Shown here piece after piece: positions 36,369 to 48,112 of a stretch of 64,000 nt of DNA. The position numbers were made by a program, and so were the translations under genes. Position 1 is the stretch's first letter. Every line of letters starts with the position of its first letter. The DNA is from Magicicada septendecula (Eukaryota; Arthropoda; Insecta; Hemiptera; Cicadidae), in the NCBI GenBank assembly GCA_034769895.1, contig CM068367.1:124781927-124845926 (forward strand). The letters run 5' to 3'. The notes beneath the pieces were generated by a model that worked only from the letters and a program-made list of their open reading frames with translations, searched no databases and was not told the origin of the DNA.

Positions 36369-37553
36369 TGTAGCGTGTCAATTTTGGGTCCTTTTATTTT
36401 TTACAGTAAGGGATATTTACATTTTTTATTTATTTCATGTTTGTGCGGGATCTTATAAAATTATTGTGTAACGTCATTTTCATAATAACAGAACACGTAT
36501 TGAGAAACAGTGGTGTAACAAAGCGAAACGCAGTTTGCAGTTGAGTATGGCGGCAAAGGAATTCGCGCCCCCTTCGAAATTCTAAGAACTTTGTATATGT
36601 GCGTCGACGCCCGTACGTAACCTAGCCGGGCGGAGCGCCGTTAGTGACGCTTTGAAAACTCAACCGAAGCTGTGAAACATGGCGCTGGGACGAAAAGTTA
36701 GTAGCTCCAAACAACCAGTACAGGAAACGTCGTTAAACCCCGCCTACTACTAATGACATCAGCAGAGCCGAGGCCAATATCGTCCTCGCACACCACACAT
36801 ACACCAGCTCTATTCCATGCATAAAGTGGTTACCCCACAACAATTAAGCATGAACGGCGACTAAAACCTGATGGCCGTGACTGCGCACTTCCCGCAACTC
36901 AAACAAGCACATTGCCCAGTTCGTTACTGATTGTGTCGGCGCCGACACGGAGCCAAGTGAGCTTGGCCAAATTTTATAACTTTTTAATCAAGAAGTAGTT
37001 TCAAAGCAACCAACAGGAGTCAGTGTTAGTAGTGTGCATGGGAGAGTAATCACATCAGTTATATTCTACCGCTACGAAATTATTAACATAAATGAAACGA
37101 GCTCGAACAGTTACCGCGTGCCGGCCGTAAGGGGCATTCTTATAAAATGTTAGGGGAGGGTAATTTTCTGTGTGTTTGAGTGAGTGTACAAAATATACAG
37201 GCTGGGCAGTTTCGAGTGTGTGTATGTAAAAAATTAAGGTAAGCAGTAGCATAAGTTAGATTAAGTACGATTATCGTACGCTGATTATGGAACCAAGCAA
37301 TAGGTTTCCACAAAATTACATCAGATACAGTAAAGTGTATAAAGAAATTATAAATGAGTCAAAATTAAAGTGAAAGGTAATTCTCTTCTTAAACATGTGT
37401 TATGTAAATTATTTACGCAACCTTAAAGATTGTGCTTGTATCCGAACGTACGTATGACGCAACCCTGAAGCCAAGGTGATGAGTGTTGGTAAGTATAAGT
37501 TTCTTCACTCTTATTTCGCATTTTTAATATATCATTTATTAATGAACATAACA
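36369..37553 (+). repeat. 3' LTR of element A
   Basis: This 1185-bp LTR runs from TGTAGCGTG to CATAACA, then ACAG. It nearly matches the 5' LTR. It is preceded by the polypurine-like GGGGGTAT. Confidence 0.92.
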
Positions 37554-37557
37554 ACAG

Positions 37558-39333
37558 TTGTGAAATGGATTTCGATGAGACTGCATGTATCTGTGCCCTT
37601 CTGTTACGTTTTCGGAAGAAAAGGAGAGAAGGAAAGTACTGGGTTCACCCTATTGTTAGCCTACTATTAGCATGTGTGTCAACGTTCCCTTCCTTAACGG
37701 TCGTTTGTTTATTAACGCCATCTTGGAAGTAGGCACGGCTTAATAACATTGAATGAATTATGAAGAAAATAAAATGAACGTTAATTACGTGGTTATTGCT
37801 TTCAGTTCTTTCTTCTCTAAATATTCTTACCGGCAAAGTTTTATAATCAACGAATGCATGAAGGTTTACACAATTTGCACAAAAATTTCACTTAATATTT
37901 TTCCATATAAAAACGGCACATTTTTTTCACATACCATATAAAAGTATAAAAACTTATAAAAAGGATTGATATAGTATATTTTTGTCTGATCGTCTCTATC
38001 GGTTCTTCTAAGAATACATGGATTTGTTAATACAAACGTTTACAAAGGAACTGGAAGTTTTAATAATAGACGATCATGTAGGTATGACCTGAAGTCAGAT
38101 GTCGGGATTGGTGCTTACGCAAAGAAATATCATTTTCAGAAATTCTGAGCTCATGTCTATGGAAACGAAAAACCTTACGTCGCTGAAACTGTACTGTGTA
38201 CTGTGGGAATCGTTACCAATGGGATAACCAATGGGGGTGGGATAACATACGGTATTACAAAATTCGTTTATCTCTGAATGGTGTCAACACCTACTCACTT
38301 ATGTACGAATCGTATCAATATGTTTAACCGATTAAATTTAAAGTTCAGCTGGTCATTCAATCCAAGGCTCATGTTTGTGTATGCTCTGTAAAATTAAGAC
38401 TGTGTTCTGTAAACATGCATGCCACTTAATGTAGGCCTATTTCTATGTCAGTTACGTGTGTTAAAATAAGGCTTATAAATAACTAGCTGTTACCCGCAGC
38501 TTCGCACGCAAATATTTGACTTTTAATATAATTTTTATTGTCTGTGTCTATATGGGGTTCTGTCAGCTCGTATAACAATTTTGTACTCATTAGTCAAATT
38601 CTCTCCAAAGCAGTGTTCAACACTTGTACTAAATTATTATGTTGGTGCAACAGCCTTTGGAGATTTAAAAATACCCGTTTATAAAGCCTTTGGAGATATT
38701 TATAAAGTACCTGTTAAATAAAAAACGCTAAACTCTTTATTTTAAGTGTTACTGTGTTAGAAGCATTATATAACACATTAAACGTTATGTTTTCCTTAAC
38801 CATGGCTTTTATTTATTTCAGCAGTAAACTAAATACCAAAAACCGTTGTCACCTAACCTCACAAATGAAAACAACATGTATTTTCGCGTTGCATTAAGTA
38901 ATAGGGCAATTTACATGCCGCTAAATATCATTTGTTAATTTAATTGTTACTATGTTAATTAATTCTGGTCTCGCGTATTAATATTAATTATACGCGTCAA
39001 CGAAAAGGCATAATTGAAAGGGCCTACATCGTGCAAACGGGGTAAAATATCAAATTCCAAGTTTAGACAGTGTATTTCTTCTCTAAAAACAAAACTGAAC
39101 TACACGTTGTCATGGAGACCGTCAATACAATAACAAGAAATTGCTCGAAGAAGGCAATATACTTGCCTTCATGTGCGCTGACAGGTTTAAACATGTACGA
39201 TACAGATCGACGGGCGACAACTGCGTCGCCCAATAATCTGTGGCACCGCACAGATTTTTAATCGCTGGCAATTTCTGATCGTCTGTGTGCGCTCTCCTAT
39301 TTCACTTTATGTGTTACAAATCCGGCGATTCAT
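37558..39333. other. Right part of the Harbinger-like element
   Basis: No coding frame is credible. At 38483-38512 the sequence TAGCTGTTACCCGCAGC followed by TTCGCACGC resembles the head of a short interspersed or LINE-derived repeat often seen in insect genomes; extent and family are uncertain. Confidence 0.4.
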
Positions 39334-39374
39334 GATCGCCCGGGAAAAAAATCGACCGTCTGCGCTAGGCCTTA

Positions 39375-40350
39375 AAGGTAAGGCTAGGTTTCGTGATCTA
39401 CTCCTTCTCTGGGATTTCTTATTCGATTGAATGTTGAATTATATTTTCTTCTATGATTACTAACTTGATACTTCTTCGGAATATCGAATTTTATTGTATT
39501 GACACTCAAACTATCTTCCAGGACAAGCTTCTTCTTTTAGTTCGGCGTTCTCTAAATGATATTCTCAGACATCTTGAAATATTGTTGTTTATTAAGTTGT
39601 ATACAAATTATGATTCTTTCAATGTTATAGATTTATACTCTCATATGTTTATTAAATTCAATATCAATGTTAACTCCCTTCCTTTGAAGGTTTCCTTTAA
39701 TAAATACAAAATTAAACTCTTTTAATGTGTCTCTTCTTAAATATAAAATTAGACTTTTTGATGTGAATCTTCTGAAATATAAATTTAGACTAAACCAATT
39801 TTCTTCTATTTTAATACAATTCAAATCTAACAATTTACAATTTGCCATTTAGATACCTAACTAAATTCGTTACATATTTTCCTTATATTACTCTTAAAAA
39901 GATATATAATTTTTCTAATTATTATTAAATACATTTATTTGATTCCTAACATTCTTTATTCTAATTTGTATTTATTAGATTATAATTTTATTACTCTTTC
40001 ATTTTATTTTAACATTTATTCCAAATTTAATATAATCCTTGTCAAAACAATTAATATATCTTAATGCGGTTCTATATAATATTGGAGTATACCTCTATGT
40101 TGGTTGGGACTAACAACACAGTTTTTTTGTTTACAATTCCAACATATGTTCCAATTACTATTAAATTCATATATTTTTTCTTTTAAAATTATTATTTTAC
40201 TCTTATGTACTGTTGTATTTTAACAGCAGTACAATATATTTTATGCATCATAATTTTTAGGTTGACAAAAATATCAAATATCATTTGTCAGTATAAATCT
40301 GTCTAGTTTCGGTCTTTGATTTTTTATAGGCTGTACAAAACTTATTATTC
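39375..40350. other. AT-rich intergenic DNA
   Basis: Low-complexity AT-rich sequence with short near-repeats such as AAATATAAAATTAGAC near 39740 and AAATATAAATTTAGAC near 39775. No gene is recognised. Confidence 0.5.
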
Positions 40351-40352
40351 TA

Positions 40353-42662
40353 CAGTGGAACTTGGTTATAACGTCATTGAAGGGACCAAAAAAATAACGA
40401 CGTTATGTCCGAGTGACGTTATAAAAGAGTCGTTATCAAAGACCCTTTTTAAACACTAGTAAGGAAGGAGAACTAAAAAAAAAAAGATCTTTGCATTATT
40501 AACATTATTCGTGATATTTATTCTAAAGTGTACAAACTGCATTTCATTTATACAAACAGCATGAAGAATATTTTAAAAGATCAAAAAGAAAGTACATGTA
40601 ACTTACATTTAGGCTTACTGTCGAAAGTAATCCGTAATTTTCTTTTGAACGCTCCTTTCTGAAAAATAAATTCTTTCTGTTGTGCTGTGGAGATGCTGCG
40701 CTGCATTGAACGTGTCATCAGACGTCTCTCTAAAGCAGTAAAATCGTGAAAGAGTTTCGGCGGCTCTGATTGCTTCCTGTACTGTCGGACAAACGATGTC
40801 GGCATTCTCCTCTTGCTCAGCATCTTCTTCAACACTATCTTCTGCTTCTATGTTTTTTACTTCCGCGATAATTTCTGCGTCACTCAACACTTGGAATGTT
40901 TCTACTTGGTCATCCACTGATGCATAGGAATCAAGTTCATTTCCACATTCATTTACATCGAATTTCTTAATCCACTCCGAGAGCGGCAAGTCGTCGTCTT
41001 CGTCATCATCGGGTAAATTTTCATGTACGGGTTGTGCTTTACTAAAGCATTTTGCTATCGTCTTCTGTGTTACACTCTTCCAAGAGTCGTCTAGGAATTG
41101 TATTGCATCTAAGAGTGAAATTGTGGCAGGTTGCGCCGTGTCCATACAGAAAATAATTTTTTTTTAAAGTTGCTTGCGGTAGTGACACTTTAGGCTTCTA
41201 ATGACGCCTTGGTCCATAGGTTGCAGGACACTCGTACAGTTGGCCGGTAAGAAGACCAGATTAATGTTTGTCAAATTTAACTTTGGATGGGCTGCACAGT
41301 TGTCAACTAGAAGTAGAATTTTTCTGTTTTTCGATGACAGTTCTTTATCCCTCTTTCTTAGTTCATCTTCAAAAATACTAGAAGTCATCCACGCTTTTTT
41401 GTTTCAGTGTAAGTTACAGGAAGTTTTTTGATGTTTTTAAAACATCTAGGATGCAAACTTTTCCCGATAACTAAAATTTCCTTTTTTCGGTTCCCGTCAT
41501 GTTCGCACAAACAAAAACTGTAACTCTTTGTTTAGAGAGCTTCCCACCAATGCACTTTTCATTTTTAAATTTGAAAGTCTTATCTGGAGTTAATTTATAA
41601 AAAATTCTGGCTTCATCTCCATTAAAGATGTCTTCATCTTTATATGATCGTCTAATTTCTGGCCAAAAGTTACGCACCCAATCGCCTGTAACGTTCAGAT
41701 CTACGCATTTTGCCTCACCACAAATTTTTGCAAAGGAAATCGAGTGTCAGGCCTTAAATCGATCTAGCCATCCGTTGGAGCACGTAAAATCAATACCAAA
41801 CAATTTTCCGAATTCTGTAGCTTTCTCTTTCAGAATTGGTCCACTCACAGGAATATCTGAACATCGACACTGTTTGAACCATTTCAATAATGCTGCATCC
41901 ACATCACCATGTTCGCATTTCCTAATTTTTTTAATTTTTTCTCCATCTTCCTAAAATTTTTTTAAAATTTTGTCCTTGTTTTTTAAAATTGAACCTACAG
42001 TAGAATTCACTAAACCAAATTCACGGCATACATCAGCTATTTTATGTCCGCTTTCATATGATCTAATTACACGTACTTTCTCTACTTTCTCTGCTTTCTG
42101 AATAGACAGAACCTTTCTTTTTGTACTCGAACTTGCCATGATTACTGTATAAAAATGTAGACCTACGTATAAAATTCTATAAACAGTGGCTACAGAAACT
42201 TAAGTTATAAAACACACAAAAGAAACTGTCACAGTACGAGCAGATACAGCAACAATAACAACCAAAAACAGAGACGAGACTACGTGTAAACAATACTGTA
42301 CAGTAAATACTGTAACAGCGTGGCGTGAACAATAGCCTCGAGACGCGCAGTGCTACTGACCCGGTGAGAGTGGTGGGGAGACATGTCAGTCGCCAGACAC
42401 CGGCTGGCGCCGGCAGTCCTGTTACAGTGCTTATCGCTTGCATACAATGTATGTCTGTAGCCATGGGCGTAGCGCGCGCACATATATACATTTATATGAA
42501 ATTTAGAGTAAAATATCTGAGAAATTTTTGACCCTATAACAGAATAGTACAATATTTAGTGACGTTAAAACCAGGAATTTTTATAATGTTAAAGATATCA
42601 GTTTGACCGGACTTATGACAAAATAACGCTACACCCGAGGCCGTAATAACCAAGTTCCACTG
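40353..42662 (-). mobile_element. Tigger/pogo DNA transposon, degenerate
   Basis: The terminal repeats CAGTGGAACTTGGTTAT (40353) and its reverse complement (ending 42662) are flanked by TA on both sides (40351-40352 and 42663-42664), as expected for Tc1/mariner-class insertions. CAGTGGAAC...GGTTATAACG ends are typical of Tigger. Additional GTTATAAC-like motifs lie inside the left end. The transposase lies on the minus strand in several broken frames. Confidence 0.92.
40615..42139 (-). pseudogene. Tigger transposase (fragments)
   Basis: Read on the minus strand from 42139. The first piece (41951-42139) is a CENP-B/psq-type helix-turn-helix (IRSYESGHKIADVCREFG). The piece at 41471-41677 has the first catalytic Asp in FNGDEARIFYKL. 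The piece at 41164-41388 has the second Asp in LLLVDNCAAHP, then LQPMDQGVIRSLK with the third Asp. The last piece (40615-41145) is the acidic C-terminal region. Each piece is in a different frame or separated by stops, and a stretch between the helix-turn-helix and the DDE core is degraded. It cannot make an active enzyme. Confidence 0.88.
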
Positions 42663-43647
42663 TATATGTTAAGATCAGTTTAAAATATAACCTAAATTTT
42701 GTTCTCAAAATGTAACGACATATTACTCAACAAAAGTATCCATGAGCTTCACAAAAATAATTCAAAAATTGTAGTTTCTGTTATAATGTAACGGGACAAT
42801 TCAGCCCACCTAATATTTTGGGAACCATAAACATAAATACATAATAAGGGTAAATTTTATTGGAAACATAAAAGAATAAATAATAATTGTAAAATTTTAT
42901 TCACAAATTATAACGACCTAATATGCAGTGAGTGAATTGGTGTCAAGGTCAACTCCAGACGCAAGGGGAAGTTATTTTTAGCTACATGACCTGTAAATCA
43001 TGTAATCAAGAGGTCACACCATATGACGTTAGTGCAAAATGTCACTTGGAATGTAAGGCGTGGACGCAGCATCGACAGCGTTCTGCATTGAGAACAAAGC
43101 CAGTCGGCAAATAACATCTAACTACAACGGACGCGAGCCGTTCGCCCGCCCGCCGGCTGGGTACAGTTTTTCGTCGCGCACAACATCGAAAGTACAAAAC
43201 GTAACTATACCGAGTAAATAGAATACAAAATGTGAAGGAATTTTCTTTTAAAAGTGAATAACAGTTTTTTTAATGTGATAACAGTTTTGGCATTATATAG
43301 TGAAAGCAAGAAGAAGGGTATGCAATGACAGAAAACACGGGACAGTTCTTCTGGACTCAAATATCAGCTAAGTAACCAACGAGGGTAAAACCAAAAAATT
43401 GCAACGAGGGCTCTTAAAATTTCAATTTCATTATTTTGATAAAATAGAGATCTCCTAAAGTCTTGGGGTGTATGGGTGTGCGTGTGAATGCAAGCGCTGG
43501 TTTCCGTTATATAAAGTTAAGTTTGTAGCGAGTTATTTTATTTATATTTATGGAATATTCCCGATTATAGTACCAAGCCACGTATTTGATAATCAAATTA
43601 GTAATGTATAACTTACCGTCTGTGACTTACAGCAAGATGTATTTTCA

Positions 43648-43698
43648 CTTAAAATTTATACATGTTTCGGGACCTTGTCCCATCATCAGAATTTTAAA
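43648..43698 (-). ncRNA. Hammerhead ribozyme motif, left arm (minus strand)
   Basis: On the minus strand, CTGATGA (43683-43689), a GGGAC/GTCCC stem with AAG loop, and GAAACATGTA are the same as in the right-arm copy. Stem I carries a two-base insertion after the predicted cleavage site, so this copy may be weaker. Confidence 0.7.
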
Positions 43699-43800
43699 AT
43701 CGTTATCTTATCCCATCATGCGATGGCATAATTGTCGTATATTTCCAAAAATATTAAAACACATTTAAATAAAACAAAATAAGTCTTATCTTAAATCTTA

Positions 43801-44876
43801 TCTTACCGATATGTTGATGATACCTTTTTAATTTATAAAGGCACACGTCGACAAATAGACCGGTTACACAAATATTTGAACAGTATTAATAGTAATATAC
43901 AGTTTACGCTGGAGAACGAGGACAATGGGAAATTAAATTTTCTGGATTTGACTGTCACTAGGAACAATAATAAATTGCAGTTTAATATTTACAGGAAACC
44001 TACAGCAACTGATACAGTTATACATGCCACATCTTATCATCCACTGTCCCAAAAAAATGGCCGCTTTCCACAGCATGATTAACCGCCTTCTGTCATTGCC
44101 CCTCAGTAATGAGGACTACTATGATGAACTGAATACCATTAAACACATTGCAATCACAAATGGTTACAAAGAAACAATAATAAATAGTATTCTCAAAAAA
44201 CATAAGAAACGAAAAAAACACGGACATACATAGGGCACCTGTGGACAATACTTATAAATACATCTCAACGCCATACACGGCCTTTATGCCTAGAATTCTA
44301 ACTTCAATTTTAAATAAGACTAATAATATTATTATCAAGTATAAAACTACAAACATTTTAAATAATCTTCGTGTTCGTGAACCAACAGCCCTTGAAACTA
44401 AAACAGGGATTTATAAATTGGTATGTGATGATTGTGATGCCTTCTGTGTGGGCCAAATGGGCCGAAATTTTCTAAAAAGATTCGCTGAACACAAGCCACC
44501 TACAAACTTTCCCAACTTAGAAAACATCAGATCTAAATTTGCTAAGCATCTTATCATGGAGAATCACAACTATACTGGCTTTAATACTAACCTAAAACCC
44601 CTTAACATTTGCAATAAAGGGTGTTATATGAACGCCCTCGAAGAATTCGAAATATATAAAGCATACAATAATGCCGATACCAAGCCACATGTTTTGAACG
44701 ATCAGCTGCATTTTAAATCAAACATCCTGTACGATACTGCTTTGCGGCATCTGTTACGATGCGAGGTAGATATGAACCAGTGCGCGGTCTGTCGCCGTAC
44801 GGTGTACACCCGAAACCGTTGTGCGCGCTATTTGTATATGTGTATTCTTATTTTGTTTTATTTAAATGTGTTTTAA
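43801..44876 (+). pseudogene. PLE polymerase: RT end and GIY-YIG endonuclease, frameshifted
   Basis: The first frame (about 43801-44082) contains the RT catalytic motif YVDDT at 43810-43824, followed by a NFLDLT motif. A run of seven A near 44052-44058 shifts frame; the second frame (44024-44233) continues a helical, Lys-rich thumb region. After a second shift the third frame (44241-44876) carries the GIY-YIG endonuclease: GIY at residues 56-58, CVG in the YIG position at 69-71, then GRNFLKRFAEH with the Arg and Glu expected for catalysis, and Cys residues (CDDC) typical of the PLE version. The N-terminal half of RT is absent. The element is dead but recognisable. Confidence 0.88.
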
Positions 44877-44931
44877 TATTTTTGGAAATATACGACAATT
44901 ATGCCATCGCATGATGGGATAAGATAACGAT

Positions 44932-44980
44932 TTTAAAATTCTGATGATGGGACAAGGTCCCGAAACATGTAAATTTTAAG
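44932..44980 (+). ncRNA. Hammerhead ribozyme motif, right arm
   Basis: All conserved parts are present: stem I TTAAAATT (44933-44940) with AATTTTAA (44972-44979); core CTGATGA (44941-44947); stem II GGGAC/GTCCC (44949-44953/44957-44961) with AAG loop; GAAA (44962-44965). Minimal stem III is ACATGT (44965-44970), palindromic, then A44971 as the predicted cleavage residue. One extra T (44948) lies between core and stem II. Minimal type I hammerheads with tiny stem III are known from PLEs and are thought to work best as dimers. Confidence 0.8.
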
Positions 44981-45386
44981 TGAAAATACATCTTGCTGTA
45001 AATCACAGACGGTAAGTTATACATTACTAATTTGATTATTTTATTTTATTTGAATATTACTGAAACAAAAAAATGTAAGAGAGGGAGAAGGAAGATTTTG
45101 TATGTAATGATGGGGTTGAAAGGAATGTACAAAGTTTTTTTATTTTGATTGAAAAAGATAAATTTAATTGGATTTTATGATTTAATAAAGTAAGAGTGAT
45201 TTGAACATTAGAAAATGAATTATTAGTTATTCCAAGCAACCATCTTGCTTTTCAGCTCGTCCAACTTCGAACCCTGGACTTGGTACGTAATTTTTCAAGG
45301 TTGGTATTAAACAACATGGTGGCTATAATAGCCGAAAGTGTATACTTATAAACTTATAAATTTAGTAACATATTAAAATGTTTCAA

Positions 45387-45405
45387 TGGCTCCCGAACTG
45401 GAACC
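45387..45405 (+). other. Primer-binding site of element B
   Basis: TGGCTCCCGAACTGGAACC starts one base after the LTR end. It differs from the PBS of elements A and C. Confidence 0.7.
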
Positions 45406-45658
45406 ATTTGCATAATTTCATTTATGCAAATGTGGACCTGTTTTGAGGAACAGGATGGTTGTTTGAGATGAAATAAAAAATGTTTGATGTACGTAAAAAA
45501 AGACGTAAATATGGGGTTATGTTTTAATAATGTGATGTATTTGGTGAATTATTTGTTTACTGTAATATATTGGTGTTGATGTTTTGTAGCGGGTATTGTG
45601 TGTTAATATGTGTAATTATTGAGTAAAATAAAGTGGTATTATATAAATAATTTTGAAC

Positions 45659-46027
45659 ATGGCCGAGGCACAAGAAAATAAAGTGAGTGGATCAGGGGAG
45701 GCATGGAATAGTACAGAATTCATGGACGGGTTGAGGAGGATTATGGAAAGAATGACTGATGATGATTGGCGTAGATTCGATGATGACATTAGACAAATGA
45801 AAGAACAAAATATAGGATTCGCTGAATGGAAAAGGCATAGTGATGACACTATTAAGGATCATAAAGGACGAACAAAAGAGGTAAGAGAACAAACAGAAGA
45901 GTGTAAACAAGAAAGTAAATTAAATCAGGCAATGGATAAGAAGGTAAGTGACAGTGTTAGAGATATGACAAATAATAATAATGGTAACATAGTTGAAGTG
46001 GTAGTGTTAGAGAATAAAACAGTATAA
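45659..46027 (+). CDS. Element B ORF1: charged coiled-coil protein (122 aa), truncated
   Basis: Starts MAEAQENK; the ATG at 45659 is the first in the frame. Residues 20-100 are strongly charged and helical (MTDDDWRRFDDDIRQMKEQ). It occupies the Gag position. Downstream sequence to 46288 keeps a similar Asn/Lys/Glu-rich style in broken frames, so the protein was longer. It is not clearly similar in sequence to ORF1 of elements A and C, although placement and character are the same. Confidence 0.5.
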   Translation: MAEAQENKVSGSGEAWNSTEFMDGLRRIMERMTDDDWRRFDDDIRQMKEQNIGFAEWKRHSDDTIKDHKGRTKEVREQTEECKQESKLNQAMDKKVSDSVRDMTNNNNGNIVEVVVLENKTV

Positions 46028-46288
46028 TACTGAGAGAGTAGTGGTGATAGAAAATGGTACAGTTACAGGTGAGTGTAACGAGAACAAAAATAGCGAAGGT
46101 ACAGAGAACAAGGTAAGTAAAGATAGTATAAATGGAAATAACGAAGTAACAGACGACATTGGTGTCAAAACAGGTGAGAAAAATGGTGATATGAGAAAAA
46201 TGGTGATATAATTACGAATAATTACGCAGAAATAATTAACAAGGTAAGTGGTAAGATAGTAGAAAACGGGGTATTTAAAGGTGATACA

Positions 46289-47004
46289 ATGAAAATAAAT
46301 AGTGATGATGAGAATATAGAGATAGTAAGTGAGAGTGAGAGAGTAATGGGAGTAGTGGGTTGTGAAGGGGTAGAAATCAGTATTGATGAGTTAGAGAAAG
46401 AGTGGAAAGAGAGTTTACAGGTAGAAGGGTTGCAGGGGGTAAATTTTTCCCGTGGTGTTGTTGGGGGTGAAGAAAAGGCTTCACAAGTGTATTTGGTAGA
46501 TGAAAGATCTACAAATAATTGTCCCTCGAGTTTTGGTGGTGTTCCTGGAAGAGCCAGGAGGTGTTTTTATGATGTAGTACTCTCTGCATCATAAAATGGT
46601 GTGAAGTGGTGTAATGATGAGAGGTATTTTAAGAGGGAGATAGAGTTGTTTGAGGTTAGTAGGAGTTATAAAGAATTGAGAGAGAGAGTCTGAAGAATGA
46701 GAGAGTCAATGATGATATTGAGTACTTACCTTGTGATGAAACTGGTATAGCAGCAGATGATAATAATGACGAAATTATAATTTACCTAATTGTGACAAAT
46801 CATACTAAGGGCGACTTGATTATACTCGATGGTGACAAGTTATATGATGTAATAATATGGAATAATCCTGTTGACTATTATGGTATTGTGGAAAAGTATG
46901 AGAATTTAAATAGTCGTTATATTGATAGAGATAATATAATGAACTTAATTAAAAATGAATTGTGTAGATGTAAGACCAGATTATTATTCGATGATGGTGG
47001 TTAA
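46289..47004 (+). pseudogene. Element B conserved C-terminal region, broken
   Basis: The frame at 46289-46594 contains GVNFSRG and FGGVPGRARR, parallel to RANFSQV and FCGLPGRGNK in element C (ending 63113). A GA-rich stretch at about 46678-46710 interrupts it. The frame at 46792-47004 contains VTNHTKGD, LYDVIIWNNPVDYYG and the end CKTRLLFDDGG, which line up with LTNNTDGD, VYEIIIGNNPINYNG and NVRLLYNDVG in element C. The domain is therefore a real conserved protein region of unknown function. Confidence 0.6.
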
Positions 47005-47930
47005 ACATTTAGTGTTCATGAACATTTAATTATGTGAGTAGGGGGTTCTGAATTGGACTGTATTATGAAATGATTTGTGGTAAACAATAACGAATAATAA
47101 TGTGAACTGTACATACTTTTATGTTGATATCAAATGTATTTGTGTATTAGATGATGGCGTACTCTGTATTTTATGTAAACAATGTATGTATGTAATAGCA
47201 ATTGATTTAATAATAATAATAACATTTTATCAGACTAAATAAAGAATTAAAGTAATTGTGAATTTTATAATGTAATTAAAGTAACGTAGTGTTTTTAAAA
47301 ACTGATTGAATTAAATAATTGGAGATTAATTAATTAATTTAAAATGTTGTACAGATGAATTTTTGTGATGAATTTAAATGATTTTTCTGAGATTTAGATT
47401 TTATAATAAATAGTAAATGATTAAACATACAATGTGTTTAGGATATTGAGTTATATTGTTATTATAAGGTAAGTTATGAATTTTCCAATGTAATTTTCAA
47501 CAATTAACTTAATGTAAAGTGTTGTAAAAGATGGAGTTTGGGTGATGATTATTTCAATAAGGCATTAAAGTCAGTCCGAGTTAATTTTAAAGGGGTATTA
47601 GACAAAATAAGAATTTCTGGAATAAATGTAATACAGAAACGGAGCAAGTAGGGACACAGTAGCAAGAGTGAATTTGTGTAGAGAGAAAGTATGTAGTGAA
47701 AGTGGAGAGTAAATAGGTGAGAGCAGGGTACATAAATTTTGTAGTGAGGGTGGAGGTGTAAGGAGTCCTCAACGCAAGACGTTGTGGCGGGAGGTGAAAA
47801 GTTTTAAAGAGGGTTGCGGGGTTACCTGGAAGGGCCAGGAACTGATAAGGGAATGAGCTGGTAGTGCGGGAACACACATCCTATGGACAAAAAGGGTATC
47901 AGGTGCTTTGTTATAAGAGGACAATGATTT
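47005..47930. other. Element B interior, non-coding
   Basis: AT-rich. Near 47870-47895 the sequence GGAACACACATCCTATGGAC resembles GAAACACGTATCCTATGTAC in element A (34964-34983), so this part is shared by the family. No open frame. Confidence 0.5.
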
Positions 47931-47935
47931 AAGTG

Positions 47936-48112
47936 GAATTAGAGAAATTAGTGGAGGTAAATATTATTGAGAGATCGCTGTCACCCTATGCAAATCCGTT
48001 AGTGGATTGTTAGAAGGAAGAAGGTGAGTAAGGTTATATCTAAATGCCCATTCAATAAATCAAATCATTATGAATGACTGGGAATCACCCGAACCAATTA
48101 ATGATGAAAATG
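47936..48112 (+). pseudogene. Reverse transcriptase relic in element B
   Basis: Conceptual translation gives NIIERSLSPYANPL and, after stops and a frame change, NQIIMNDWESPEPIND. These align with IIEYSHSPFTSPI and NKMIVNDRTSPGEIEE of the gypsy RT in this window (unit 1, residues 286-330). Only the finger region is recognisable; the palm motif is gone. It suggests that the pol-less family came from an element that once carried a gypsy-type pol. Confidence 0.6.

Larger units (their letters stand above)
29701..37553 (+). mobile_element. Pol-less LTR retrotransposon A (complete, ACAG target duplication)
   Basis: Two LTRs flank a 5.48 kb interior, and ACAG occurs on both sides (29697-29700 and 37554-37557). 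The interior encodes a coiled-coil protein and a conserved second frame (31065-32331), followed by about 4 kb with no coding potential, a SINE insertion and structured DNA. No protease, RT or integrase is recognisable. It resembles the non-autonomous TR-GAG or LARD types known from other genomes, mobilised in trans. The two LTRs differ at roughly a dozen positions in about 1186, so the insertion is moderately young. Related elements start at 42787 and 60896. Confidence 0.88.
29571..39371. mobile_element. Harbinger-like non-autonomous DNA transposon, split by an LTR element
   Basis: The left end reads TTA then GGGCTAGCACAGACGG followed by TCGATTTTTT. The right end (39334-39371) is its near reverse complement and is followed by TTA (39372-39374). 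A 3-bp TTA target duplication with GGG/GGC-starting terminal repeats fits the PIF/Harbinger superfamily. Removing the LTR element and its 4-bp duplication leaves about 1.94 kb, in which I see no transposase frame. Several GATCG and ATCGCCC motifs lie near both ends as subterminal repeats. Superfamily assignment rests only on the ends. Confidence 0.65.
43543..45036 (+). mobile_element. Penelope-like element, 5'-truncated, with inverted terminal repeats
   Basis: Inverted arms at about 43589-43783 and 44844-45039 are nearly perfect reverse complements over about 195 bases. Between them lies the C-terminal part of a PLE polymerase. Long terminal repeats in inverted orientation are a known feature of PLE insertions, as is 5' truncation. 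Each arm carries a hammerhead-ribozyme motif, also known from PLEs. It inserted into the LTR of element B. Confidence 0.88.
42787..45385 (+). repeat. 5' LTR of element B (contains PLE)
   Basis: Sequences 42787-43543 and about 45035-45385 match the 3' LTR at 48987-50090 in order. The join falls in a TTATTTTATTT-like stretch that is repeated on both sides of the insertion and acts as its probable target duplication. A GGTACGTAA donor-like motif is at 45282-45290. Confidence 0.88.

Noticed and set aside
39453-39848. Frames of 71-90 codons in AT-rich DNA
   Set aside because: Composition is that of random AT-rich sequence; no domain or conserved motif is seen.
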